Shown here: positions 10,174-19,116 of the stretch, one piece after another
How the letters are laid out: the number at the start of each line of letters is the position of its first letter
How positions within the stretch are numbered: the first letter of the stretch is position 1
Assembly (NCBI GenBank): GCA_016213325.1
Contig: JACRAY010000011.1
Span: 186,001 to 250,000 of the forward strand
Direction of reading: 5' to 3'
Length of the DNA: 64,000 bases
From: Burkholderiales bacterium
GTDB taxonomy: Bacteria; Pseudomonadota; Gammaproteobacteria; Burkholderiales; Burkholderiaceae_C
Program-made: the position numbers and the translations under genes
Notes under the pieces: model-generated
Seen by the model: the letters and a program-made list of their open reading frames with translations, nothing else
Databases searched by the model: none
Told to the model about the DNA's origin: nothing

Positions 10174-10183
10174 ATCATATGAT
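10174..10183. promoter_or_regulatory. Palindromic operator upstream of the ABC importer operon
   Basis: ATCATATGAT is a perfect 10-bp palindrome lying 54 bases before the receptor gene start. It shares CATATnAT with the palindrome at 9121-9133. It is a probable second binding site of the operon's own GntR regulator. No clear -35/-10 pair could be assigned around it. Confidence 0.5.
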
Positions 10184-10237
10184 AACAACGTGCAGGCTTC
10201 CGTCCTGCCGACAACCCCCCCGCACAGGAGACAACGC

Positions 10238-11614
10238 ATGAAGATCAGGTACGTACTCGCCACGGCGATGGCCGCAGCCGGCCTGCTGGGCGCCACCCAG
10301 GCCATCGCCCAGGAGAAGCTCGTCGTCTGGTGGCAGAAGGGCTTCTACAAGTCGGAAGACGACGCCCTGTACAACGCCATCAAGAAGTTCGAGCAGAAGA
10401 ACCCGAAGTACAAGATCGAGCTGTCGCTGTACGCGCCCCAGGAAATGATCCCGAAGTCGGTGGCCGCGCTCGACGCGGGCAACGTGCCCGACGTGACCTA
10501 TGGCGACGTGTTCGACTTCCAGGTGACGGCCAAGTGGGCGTACGACGGCAAGCTGGAAGACGTGACCAGCATCATCGACCCCATCCGCAACAAGTTCGAG
10601 CCGCATGCGTTGTCGACCACCTTCCTGCTGAACAACGCGGCCGGCAAGCGCGCCTACTACGCCTACCCGGTCAAGCAACAGACCATGCACATCCAGTACT
10701 GGAAGGACATGCTGGCCGAGGCAGGGTTCAAGGAGAGCGACATCCCGAAGGACTGGAGCGGCTACTGGAGCTTCTGGTGCGACAAGGTGCAGCCCGCCTA
10801 CCGGCAGAAGTCGGGCTCGCGCGCCTTCGGCATCGGCCAGCCGCTGGGGGTGGATTCGAGCGACTCGTTCTACTCGTTCCTCACCTTCATGGACGCGCAC
10901 AACGTCAAGCTGGTCAACGACTCCGGCAAGCTGCTGGTCGACGATCCCTCCGTGCGCGCCGGCCTGATCAAGACGCTCACCGACTACACCAACGTGTATG
11001 CCAAGGGCTGCACGCCGCCGTCGTCCACCAACTGGAAGGACCCGGACAACAACGTCGCCTTCCACAACAAGACCACGGTGCTCACGCACAACGCGACGAT
11101 CTCGATCGCGGCCAAGTGGCTGGACGACATGAACAACGCGACGCTCACCCAGGCGCAGCGCGACCAGGCCAAGAAGTACTACACCGAGTCGATCGCCACC
11201 GCGGGCTTTCCCAACAAGCCCGACGGCACCAAGATGGTCTACCGCGCCGCGGTGAAGACCGGCGTGATCTTCAAGGACGCCAAGAACAAGGAAGGCGCGC
11301 GCAAGTTCGTGGCCTTCATGCTCGACGACGCCAACCTCACGCCCTACGTCGAAGGCTCGCTCGGCCGCTGGTTCCCGGTGACCAAGGCGGGGCAGCAAAG
11401 CGCCTTCTGGAAGAGCGACCCGCACCGCCTGGCCGTGTACAACCAGTTCATGAACGGCACGACGCCCTTCGAATTCACCAAGAACTACAAGTTCACGGTG
11501 CTGAACAACGAGAACGTGTGGGCCAAGGCCGCCAACCGGGTGCTCAGCGAGAAGGTGCCGGTGGAGCGCGCGGTCGACGAAATGATCGCCCGCATCAAGG
11601 CGGTGGCAAACTGA
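10238..11614 (+). CDS. ABC transporter sugar-binding protein (family 1 extracellular receptor)
   Basis: A 458-residue periplasmic receptor. The first 24 residues form a Sec signal peptide, with likely cleavage after AIAQ. The mature part begins KLVVWWQKGFYKSEDD, typical of MalE/UgpB-type receptors. The start ATG has the SD sequence AGGAG 8 bases upstream; a longer open frame from 10190 lacks a signal peptide at its N-terminus. It is the first gene of a receptor-permease-permease-ATPase-regulator operon. The sugar is unknown; the neighbouring dgo genes suggest a galactose-type sugar, aldonate or glycoside. Confidence 0.9.
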   Translation: MKIRYVLATAMAAAGLLGATQAIAQEKLVVWWQKGFYKSEDDALYNAIKKFEQKNPKYKIELSLYAPQEMIPKSVAALDAGNVPDVTYGDVFDFQVTAKWAYDGKLEDVTSIIDPIRNKFEPHALSTTFLLNNAAGKRAYYAYPVKQQTMHIQYWKDMLAEAGFKESDIPKDWSGYWSFWCDKVQPAYRQKSGSRAFGIGQPLGVDSSDSFYSFLTFMDAHNVKLVNDSGKLLVDDPSVRAGLIKTLTDYTNVYAKGCTPPSSTNWKDPDNNVAFHNKTTVLTHNATISIAAKWLDDMNNATLTQAQRDQAKKYYTESIATAGFPNKPDGTKMVYRAAVKTGVIFKDAKNKEGARKFVAFMLDDANLTPYVEGSLGRWFPVTKAGQQSAFWKSDPHRLAVYNQFMNGTTPFEFTKNYKFTVLNNENVWAKAANRVLSEKVPVERAVDEMIARIKAVAN

Positions 11615-11631
11615 GCACGACCGCGATCGCC

Positions 11632-12474
11632 ATGCCCCGGGTGGGGGCGCGCCGCGCCCTCACCCAGTGGGAGTTCTGGGGGCGCCTGCTGGTCGTCCCC
11701 TACCTGCTGGTGTTCGCGGTATTCGTGCTGTACCCGGTCACTTACGGGCTCTGGCTGGCGCGCCACCCGGCCAGCTACAGCCGCCTGTTCGACGACCCCA
11801 TCTTCTTCCGCACCGCGGTCAATACGCTGGTGTTCCTGGTGGTCGCCATCAACGTGAAGATGGTGGTCGCACTCGTGCTGTCGGGGTTCTTCATCCACAC
11901 GCGCTGGTGGATCAAGATCCTGTCGGTGCTGTTCATCCTGCCCTGGGCGGTGCCGTCGATCCCCACCATCCTCTCAGTGCGGTTCATGCTGAACCCCGAG
12001 TGGGGCGTGATCAACAGCACCATCTTCCGGCTCACCGGCCTCGACGGCCCCAACTGGCTGAACGACGCGACGCTGGCGCTGACGTTCTCGATGCTCATGC
12101 ACATCTGGAAGTCGCTGCCGTTCTGGACGCTGATCCTGCTGGCCGGGCGGCTCGCTATTCCCGCCGAGCAGTACGAGGCGGCGTCGGTCGACGGCGCGTC
12201 GAGCTGGCAGAAGTTCCGCTACATCACGTGGCCGTCGATGCGCGGGCTGTACCTCACGTCCACCATCCTGTCGGCCATCTGGACGCTGGGTGACTTCAAC
12301 AGCGTCTACCTGCTTACCGGCGGCGGTCCCGCCGACCTCACGCACGTGCTGGCGACGCTGGGCATCCGCTACCTGCGCCTCGACCAGCTCGACCTGGCCA
12401 TGGTGACCATCGTCGTGGCGCTGCCGCTGGTGCTGCCGCTGGTCTACTTCATGATGAAGAGGTTGTCGAAGTGA
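11632..12474 (+). CDS. ABC sugar transporter permease (MalF type)
   Basis: A 280-residue inner-membrane subunit with about six hydrophobic segments. The cytoplasmic EAA loop is at [24 protein letters not shown]. The ATG chosen gives a normal MalF-like N-terminus before [16 protein letters not shown]. The same frame is open into the receptor gene, so an upstream non-ATG start coupled to the receptor stop is possible. The 3' end overlaps the next permease by 4 bases (GTGA). Confidence 0.87.
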   Translation: MPRVGARRALTQWEFWGRLLVVPYLLVFAVFVLYPVTYGLWLARHPASYSRLFDDPIFFRTAVNTLVFLVVAINVKMVVALVLSGFFIHTRWWIKILSVLFILPWAVPSIPTILSVRFMLNPEWGVINSTIFRLTGLDGPNWLNDATLALTFSMLMHIWKSLPFWTLILLAGRLAIPAEQYEAASVDGASSWQKFRYITWPSMRGLYLTSTILSAIWTLGDFNSVYLLTGGGPADLTHVLATLGIRYLRLDQLDLAMVTIVVALPLVLPLVYFMMKRLSK

Positions 12475-13319
12475 AGATCTCCTGGCGCGCCGTCTCGCGC
12501 GAAGCGCGGCTGCTGCTGATCGGCATCCCCGTGTTCCTGTGGACGATCATCCCCGTCTACCACATGTTCCTGTTCGCCATTTCCGGGCGCGACTCGGCGA
12601 CGTCGGGGCGGCTGTGGCCGAAGGACCCGACGCTGCAGAACTTCGGCACGGTGTTCCGCCAGGAGCACCACTACCTCGTGCACTTCTGGCAGCAGCTGGG
12701 CAACTCGGTGCTGATCGCGGTGGCGGTGGGCGTCATCACGCTGTTCGTCGCGACGACGGCGGCTTTTGCCATCAGCCGCCTGAAGGTGAAGGGCGGCCGC
12801 ACCGTGATGAACATGGCGCTGTTCACGTACTTCATTCCGGCGGCTTTCCTCGCCGTTCCGATGTACAAGACGATGGCCGTCTACGGCCTGCTGAACAACC
12901 AGTGGTCGCTGATCCTCGCGATGGTCACCATCGCGTCGCCCTACTGCATCTGGGTGCTGAAGCAGGCCTCGGACAAGCTGCCGTACGAGCTCGACGAGGC
13001 CGCACGCATCGACGGCGCCACCCCGCTGCAGCTGTTCCGCCTGGTGTACGTGCCCCTGATGGTGCCGTCGCTGGTGGCGGTGGGCACCTACGCGCTGCTG
13101 CTCGCGTGGAACGAGTACCTCTACGCCTTCCTGCTGCTGTCCAACGAGACCGACATCACCCTGTCGGTCGCGCTCGGCAACTTCCTCGCCGCCGACGACT
13201 CGCCCTGGGAACTGCTCATGGCCACCGGTTTCGTCTACGCGCTGCCGCCTGCGGCCATCTACTACGCGTTCAAGCGCTACATGGTGTCGGGCCTCACGGC
13301 CGGCGCCGTCAAATCCTGA
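12471..13319 (+). CDS. ABC sugar transporter permease (MalG type)
   Basis: A 282-residue inner-membrane subunit starting at a GTG that overlaps the stop of the first permease. Six hydrophobic segments are visible. The EAA motif is [20 protein letters not shown], which docks on the ATPase. The C-terminus ending [13 protein letters not shown] is typical of the MalG branch. It forms the membrane channel with the preceding gene product. Confidence 0.9.
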   Translation: MKISWRAVSREARLLLIGIPVFLWTIIPVYHMFLFAISGRDSATSGRLWPKDPTLQNFGTVFRQEHHYLVHFWQQLGNSVLIAVAVGVITLFVATTAAFAISRLKVKGGRTVMNMALFTYFIPAAFLAVPMYKTMAVYGLLNNQWSLILAMVTIASPYCIWVLKQASDKLPYELDEAARIDGATPLQLFRLVYVPLMVPSLVAVGTYALLLAWNEYLYAFLLLSNETDITLSVALGNFLAADDSPWELLMATGFVYALPPAAIYYAFKRYMVSGLTAGAVKS

Positions 13320-13321
13320 CC

Positions 13322-14374
<1,053 letters not shown>

Positions 14375-14378
14375 CGTC

Positions 14379-15128
14379 ATGGCCATGAAGAACGTCCACG
14401 GCAACACGGTCGACCATCTCGGTGCGGCGATCGTGTCGGGGCGTTACCCGGCGGGCACATCGGTGCCGCCCGAGCCGGCACTGTGCGAAGAACTGGGCGT
14501 GAGCCGCACCGTCGTGCGCGAAGCCGTGAAGTCGCTCATCGCCAAGGGGCTCGTCACCAGCGGCCCGAAGGTGGGCACCAAGGTCCAGCCGCCGGACCAG
14601 TGGAACTGGTTCGACCCCGACGTCATCGTCTGGCAGGGCCGTGCCGGCATCACGGCCGAATTCCTGCGCGACCTGCAGGACCTGCGCCGCGTGGTCGAGC
14701 CCGCCGCGGTGCGCATGGCCGCCGAGCGCGCGTCGGCCGCGGACATCGCCGAGATCGAGGCCGCCTTCGAAGGCATGCGCATCGCGGTGGAAGAGGGCGG
14801 CGACTACGTCTCGAGCGACCTGCGGTTCCACCAGGGGCTGCTGCGCGCCAGCGGCAACCGCATGATCGTGCAGATGTCCAAGGCGCTGGGTGCGCTGCTG
14901 CGCACCAGCTTCGAGATCTCCACCCGGCGCAAGGACGGGCCGCGCCACTCGCTGCCGCTGCACCGCGCCGTGCTCGACGCCGTGGCCGCGCACAACCCGT
15001 CGCGCGCCGAGAAGGCGATCATCGTGCTGATCGAAAGCGCCAGCAACGACATCGACTCGGTGCTCGCCAGCCGGCGCGGCCTGCCGCGTCCGGGCCGGCC
15101 GCCCCTGCGGGTGCGCTCGCCTGCCTGA
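14379..15128 (+). CDS. FadR-subfamily GntR transcriptional regulator (DgoR-like)
   Basis: A 249-residue regulator. The N-terminal winged helix contains VPPEPALCEELGVSRTVVREAVKSL (GntR signature), followed by an all-helical FCD domain with DLRFHQGLLRASGN and HRAVLDAV carrying metal or ligand-binding histidines. It is the last gene of the importer operon, 4 bases after the ATPase stop. It is the best candidate to read the palindromes at 9121 and 10174. A DgoR-like role responding to a sugar acid is inferred from the dgo genes. Confidence 0.85.
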   Translation: MAMKNVHGNTVDHLGAAIVSGRYPAGTSVPPEPALCEELGVSRTVVREAVKSLIAKGLVTSGPKVGTKVQPPDQWNWFDPDVIVWQGRAGITAEFLRDLQDLRRVVEPAAVRMAAERASAADIAEIEAAFEGMRIAVEEGGDYVSSDLRFHQGLLRASGNRMIVQMSKALGALLRTSFEISTRRKDGPRHSLPLHRAVLDAVAAHNPSRAEKAIIVLIESASNDIDSVLASRRGLPRPGRPPLRVRSPA

Positions 15129-15146
15129 ACCCCGCTTGCGCGACCA

Positions 15147-15192
15147 CCCGGGAAAGCCCGGGGCAGCAGGCCGGGCAAAATGTCGCCCGGCC
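15147..15192. terminator. Two GC-rich hairpins after the importer operon
   Basis: CCCGGG-AAAG-CCCGGG (15147-15162) and GGCCGGGC with an 8-base loop and GCCCGGCC (15169-15192) are perfect stems. They follow the gntR stop by 18 and 40 bases. There is no T run, so they may stabilise the 3' end or assist Rho-dependent termination rather than act as intrinsic terminators. Confidence 0.4.
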
Positions 15193-15215
15193 GACAAGCC
15201 GGACGCGGGGCTGAC

Positions 15216-15246
15216 TTTACACTTCTTGTCTATACATCTATACAAG
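15216..15246 (+). promoter_or_regulatory. Promoter with overlapping GntR/HutC-like dyad before the transglutaminase gene
   Basis: TTTACA (15216-15221) and TATACA (15239-15244) have an ideal 17-base spacer. The predicted start is only a few bases before the ATG at 15256, so the mRNA would be nearly leaderless. The region 15225-15246 begins CTTGT, ends ACAAG, and contains the 8-base direct repeat TCTATACA twice. Each half resembles the CTTGTATATACAAG type of site used by HutC-like regulators. Which regulator binds is unknown. Confidence 0.5.
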
Positions 15247-15255
15247 TTGACGCCC

Positions 15256-16065
15256 ATGCAGCAATCCCGGTCGCTGGAAGATCCCACCTCATGGCTGGGT
15301 TCGACCGCCTTGCTGGACCTGGACGATCCCAAGCTGCGGCTGAAGGCGCAGTCCCTCACGCAGCTGTGCCAGACCCCGCGCGACAAGGCGCTGGCGATCT
15401 ACGCCTTCGTCAAGCGCCTGTGCCTGGCCAAGCCCTACAAGATGCGTTACCGCACCGCGCGCGAAGTGATGGAAGCGGGCGAGGGCGACGCCGACTGCAA
15501 GGCCACGCTGCTGGTCGGCCTGATGCGCGCGGCCGGCATCCCGGCGCGCCTGCGTTACGTGGAATTGCGCGGCGAAATGCTGCAGGGACTGGTCAACAAC
15601 ATCCCGCGCGCCGGCCGGCCGCTGGCCGAAGTCTGGCTGGGCCGCTGGGTGCGCACCGACACCTACATCTTCGACGCCGGCTACATGTCCGCGGCGCGCC
15701 AGCGCCTGCAGGAGCAGGGCGACGAATGGGGCTACGGCATCCACGTGCGCGGCCATGCCGTGTGGAACGGCAGCGACGACGCTTTCCTGGGCAACTTCCC
15801 GACGGAGGAAGACCCGATGGTGCTGCGTGCCATGCCGCCGGTGAGCGACCCCGACGAGCTGTCGCGCGAGCCGGCCTGGCGCACGGACTACCGGCTGGTC
15901 ACCCGCCACCTGCACTGGAACGTGGTGGCGCCGGGCATGCGCAAGGCGATCCGCGAACTGCGCGAGGAAGCGCTCAGGCCATCTGCCCGGACAGCAGAAC
16001 CTGCCGTCCTTTCGCCGTCGGCACGTTCTGCAGCAGCGCATTCGCCACGCTGGCAGGATCGATAG
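15256..16065 (+). CDS. Transglutaminase-like superfamily protein
   Basis: A 269-residue cytoplasmic protein. The papain-like core is visible: EGDADCKATLLVGLMRAAGIPARLRYV (candidate catalytic Cys) and WLGRWVRTDTYIFDAGY (candidate Asp). The His expected in an HAWVEV-like strand is replaced by RPLAEVWL, so classical triad chemistry may be lost. The last 31 codons overlap the convergent gene and look like low-complexity read-through. The start at 15256 follows the promoter above; an open upstream extension runs through that promoter and is rejected. Confidence 0.75.
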   Translation: MQQSRSLEDPTSWLGSTALLDLDDPKLRLKAQSLTQLCQTPRDKALAIYAFVKRLCLAKPYKMRYRTAREVMEAGEGDADCKATLLVGLMRAAGIPARLRYVELRGEMLQGLVNNIPRAGRPLAEVWLGRWVRTDTYIFDAGYMSAARQRLQEQGDEWGYGIHVRGHAVWNGSDDAFLGNFPTEEDPMVLRAMPPVSDPDELSREPAWRTDYRLVTRHLHWNVVAPGMRKAIRELREEALRPSARTAEPAVLSPSARSAAAHSPRWQDR

Positions 16066-16675
16066 AGCGCAGGTTGGCCGGGATCACCGGACGCAGCAGG
16101 CTGCTGACTTTCAGCGCCAGCTTCTCGCCCGGGCGCACGGGCTGTCCCAGCGACTCGCGGTCGCCCGCCAGGAAGGACGGCCGCGCGATGACCAGCCCTT
16201 CGAAACCCAGCTGGCTGACGGCGTCCTCCAGTTCACCCTTCACGCGGTTGTAGAAGATCGGCGAGCCGGCGCTGGCGCCCATGGCGCTTACCAGCCCCAG
16301 GCGCTTCGCGCCTTCGGCGCGCGCGGCCCGGGCCAGCTTGAGGTTGGTGTCGTAGTCCACGGCGCGAAAAGCCGCCTGGCTGCCGGCCACCTTGATCGTG
16401 GTGCCGAGCGCGAGGTAGACCTCGTCGACGTTGGGCAGCGCGAACAGGTCGCCGAAGTCGACCATCAGGGGATGCAGCCGCGCGTGCCTGACGGGCGGCG
16501 CGCGGCGGCCTACCGCGTAGACCGCCTCGACCGAATCATCGGCTAAAAGACCTTGCAGGATTGCCCGGCCCACGAGGCCCGTTGCCCCCGCCACCAGTGC
16601 GGTTCGGCCGGCCGCCCCGGCGGCCCGACTTGGCCATGACGTCGACGCTGGTGCGGAGCGGGTCGGGTTGTCCAT
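15974..16675 (-). CDS. NAD(P)-binding Rossmann protein (NmrA/atypical SDR)
   Basis: A 233-residue protein with TALVAGATGLVGRAILQGLL, the N-terminal glycine-rich dinucleotide motif. FYNRVKGELEDAV contains the Tyr-x-x-x-Lys arrangement of extended SDR-like proteins. The first ~23 residues and start overlap the 3' end of rhlE in another frame by 140 bases, so the true start may lie further in. The 3' end overlaps the convergent transglutaminase-like gene by 92 bases. The substrate is unknown. Confidence 0.75.
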   Translation of the reverse strand: MDNPTRSAPASTSWPSRAAGAAGRTALVAGATGLVGRAILQGLLADDSVEAVYAVGRRAPPVRHARLHPLMVDFGDLFALPNVDEVYLALGTTIKVAGSQAAFRAVDYDTNLKLARAARAEGAKRLGLVSAMGASAGSPIFYNRVKGELEDAVSQLGFEGLVIARPSFLAGDRESLGQPVRPGEKLALKVSSLLRPVIPANLRSIDPASVANALLQNVPTAKGRQVLLSGQMA

Positions 16676-18236
16676 CGTTGTGGCGGTCGGTCGCCCGCAC
16701 GTCGCGGATCACGAAGGGCGAGCCGCTATTGTGCGCGCCCTGCCGCGGCTGTCCATCCCCGTCGGGGCGCTGGGCCTGGACGTTGCCGCCGGTGTGGCTG
16801 CCGTTGCCGTTGCGCCGGCCCTGCTGCGGCTGGGCCTGGCGCGGCTGCGCCGGGCGCGGCTGCTGCGGCTTGGCCTTGCGGCCGTCGCCGTTGCCGTTGC
16901 GCGGCTCGGCGGCGCGCGGCTCGCGCTTCGCCCGGGTGCCGCCCTCGGTGGCCTTGCGTTCGCGCATGCGCTCCATCATCTCGCCGCGCGCGGCCTTGGC
17001 GGCCGCGTTCATCACGTCGCGCGACGGCATGCGGCCGGCGCCGCCCCACAGCACCTGGCGGCCCATGGCGATGGGCTGGGCCTGCTCGCCCGGCTCGGCG
17101 CCGAAGCCTTCGACCGGGCGCACCGGGATCTGCTGCTTGGTGAAACGCTCGATCTCCGCCATGAAGCCTTCTTCGTCCAGGCACACCAGGCTCACGGCCT
17201 GGCCTTCCTTGCCCGCGCGGCCGGTGCGGCCGATGCGGTGCACGTAGTCTTCCGGCACGTTGGGGATCTCGTAGTTCACCACGTGCGGCAGGTCGTCGAT
17301 GTCGATGCCGCGCGCGGCGATGTCGGTGGCCACCAGCGCGCGCAGCTCGCCGGTCTTGAAGCCGGCCAGCGCCTGCGTGCGCGCCGTCTGGCTCTTGTTG
17401 CCGTGCAGCGCCAGCGACTTGATGCCGGCCTTGTTCAGGTAGTCGGCCACGTTGTTGGCGCCGAACTTGGTGCGCGTGAACACCAGCACCTGGCTCCAGT
17501 CGTGCTCCTGGATCACGTGGGCCAGCAGCGCCTTCTTCTTCGCGCGGCCCACCGGGTGCACCACCTGCTCGATGCGCTGCACCGTGCTGTTCTTCGGCGT
17601 CACCTGGATGTGCAGCGGGTCGCGCAGCAGGTTGTTGGCCAGGTCGCGGATTTCCTCGCTGAAAGTGGCGGAGAACAGCAGGCTCTGCTTGGCCTTGGGC
17701 AGCAGCGCCAGGATCTTCTTCACGTCCGGCAGGAACCCCATGTCCAGCATGCGGTCGGCTTCGTCGAGCACGAGGATCTCCACGGTCGACAGGTCGAGGT
17801 TGCCCTGCTGCTGCAGGTCGAGCAGGCGGCCCGGCGTGGCGACGAGGATGTCGACGCCGCGCTTGATGCGGTCGATCTGCGGGTTCATGCCCACGCCGCC
17901 GAAGATCACGGTGGAAGTGAGCGGCAGGTGCTTGCCGTAGGTCCGGATGGACTCCTCGACCTGCGCGGCGAGTTCACGCGTGGGCGTGAGCACGAGGGCG
18001 GCGACGCCGTCCTTGCCGAACTTGTTCAGCTTGCTGGCCCCGGTGCTCAGCTTGTGCAGCATCGGCAGCGTGAACGCGGCCGTCTTGCCGGTGCCCGTCT
18101 GGGCGCCGCCGAGTACGTCGCGGCCTTCGAGGACGGCGGGGATGGCTTGCGCCTGGATGGGGGTGGGGGTCTCGTAGCCCTCTTCGTGCACCGCCTTGAG
18201 GATGGCCGGTGCCAGTTTCAGATCGTCAAATGTCAT
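16536..18236 (-). CDS. rhlE: DEAD-box ATP-dependent RNA helicase RhlE
   Basis: A 566-residue RNA helicase for ribosome assembly or mRNA decay. The N-terminus is MTFDDLKLAPAILKAV with the Q motif TPTPIQAQAIPAV. Walker A is AQTGTGKT, motif II LVLDEADRMLDMGF, motif III LFSATF, and motif VI HRIGRTGRAG. A basic, Gly/Asn/Arg/Gln-rich tail from about residue 430 is the usual RhlE RNA-binding extension. The ATG at 18236 is preferred; 13 extra codons upstream are possible. A 209-base gap upstream (18237-18445) shows no gene. Confidence 0.9.
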   Translation of the reverse strand: MTFDDLKLAPAILKAVHEEGYETPTPIQAQAIPAVLEGRDVLGGAQTGTGKTAAFTLPMLHKLSTGASKLNKFGKDGVAALVLTPTRELAAQVEESIRTYGKHLPLTSTVIFGGVGMNPQIDRIKRGVDILVATPGRLLDLQQQGNLDLSTVEILVLDEADRMLDMGFLPDVKKILALLPKAKQSLLFSATFSEEIRDLANNLLRDPLHIQVTPKNSTVQRIEQVVHPVGRAKKKALLAHVIQEHDWSQVLVFTRTKFGANNVADYLNKAGIKSLALHGNKSQTARTQALAGFKTGELRALVATDIAARGIDIDDLPHVVNYEIPNVPEDYVHRIGRTGRAGKEGQAVSLVCLDEEGFMAEIERFTKQQIPVRPVEGFGAEPGEQAQPIAMGRQVLWGGAGRMPSRDVMNAAAKAARGEMMERMRERKATEGGTRAKREPRAAEPRNGNGDGRKAKPQQPRPAQPRQAQPQQGRRNGNGSHTGGNVQAQRPDGDGQPRQGAHNSGSPFVIRDVRATDRHNDGQPDPLRTSVDVMAKSGRRGGRPNRTGGGGNGPRGPGNPARSFSR

Positions 18237-18445
18237 TGGAAACAGATAAGCGCTTGTGTCCCTGCGCGGGGGCATCGGCCGTTACCGGCGCTTGCGCGCC
18301 GGGTCCAGTCAAGGCAGATGGGAACTCCAGGGGGGTCGGGAGCAGGCGGCGACCGGTCGTCAAACCGGGCTGCTGGTCCCCAGCAGGTTGCTGAGCTCGC
18401 AGGCAACTGGGGTCCGCGAGAACCCGCATTGTCGCACGAAACCCC

Positions 18446-18928
18446 TCAGGCCGCCGCCGGGGCTTCCTGCTGCGCTGCCAGCTGCCGCAGCTTGTTGAGC
18501 CTCAGCGCAAGCAGCGGCGTCTTCTTGCCCTGCCCGGCCAGGTCGCGGACCAGCAGGTCCACCACGCCCTTCAGGTCGCCGGCGTTGTTGGCCTTCTCGA
18601 TCTGCAGCTGCGCGCGGATGCGCGCCGCGAAGCCCAGGTCGACGGCCATCGAAGTCGCCAGTTCCACCATGGCGCGGAAGCGCTCGGCCTCGCCCAGCAC
18701 CACGGGTTCGGCCTTGGGCGGCCTGGCCACGTCCCGCGCTTCCAGCAGGCCGGCGGCGTACAGGTGCCGCAGCGCGGGTCGGAAGGTGGCCTCCGGGATC
18801 ATCTCGAGCAGGTCTTCCTCGAAGCGTTCGCCGTCGCACAGGATCAGCACCTGCCGCTGGGCGGGGGTGAGCGGGAGGCTGCGCGCCTGCACTTCAGCGC
18901 GGCCGGCGGCGGTCTTGAGGTAGATCAT
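18446..18928 (-). CDS. Conserved protein of unknown function
   Basis: A 160-residue protein starting at an ATG preceded 5 bases upstream by a perfect AGGAGG. It has no signal peptide. The sequence is helical with a segment RQVLILCDGERFEEDLLEMIPEATFRPALRHLYAAGLLEARD, which looks like a small winged-helix module around residues 32-75. I do not recognise the family. It is divergent from the DUF1631 gene at 19117 and could share its promoter region. Confidence 0.6.
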   Translation of the reverse strand: MIYLKTAAGRAEVQARSLPLTPAQRQVLILCDGERFEEDLLEMIPEATFRPALRHLYAAGLLEARDVARPPKAEPVVLGEAERFRAMVELATSMAVDLGFAARIRAQLQIEKANNAGDLKGVVDLLVRDLAGQGKKTPLLALRLNKLRQLAAQQEAPAAA

Positions 18929-19116
18929 TCGGGCCTCCTGGTCGGTGTGGTAGCGCAGCTTGGTAACTGGCACTTACACTCCGTTGACAATGCACCCTAG
19001 GACAAACACCGAGGAGCGTCCGTCGGCGATTTACCACCGTGCGGCGATGGCGCACCGCAAAAAGCTGGCGCGCCGCTCGTGCCGGGGCCGATAATCGACC
19101 GAAGAGAAGAGTCGCA

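Noticed and set aside
10175..11425. A 416-codon frame antisense to the sugar-binding protein gene
   Set aside because: It is composition-driven and lacks domains; the plus-strand frame has a signal peptide and receptor signature.
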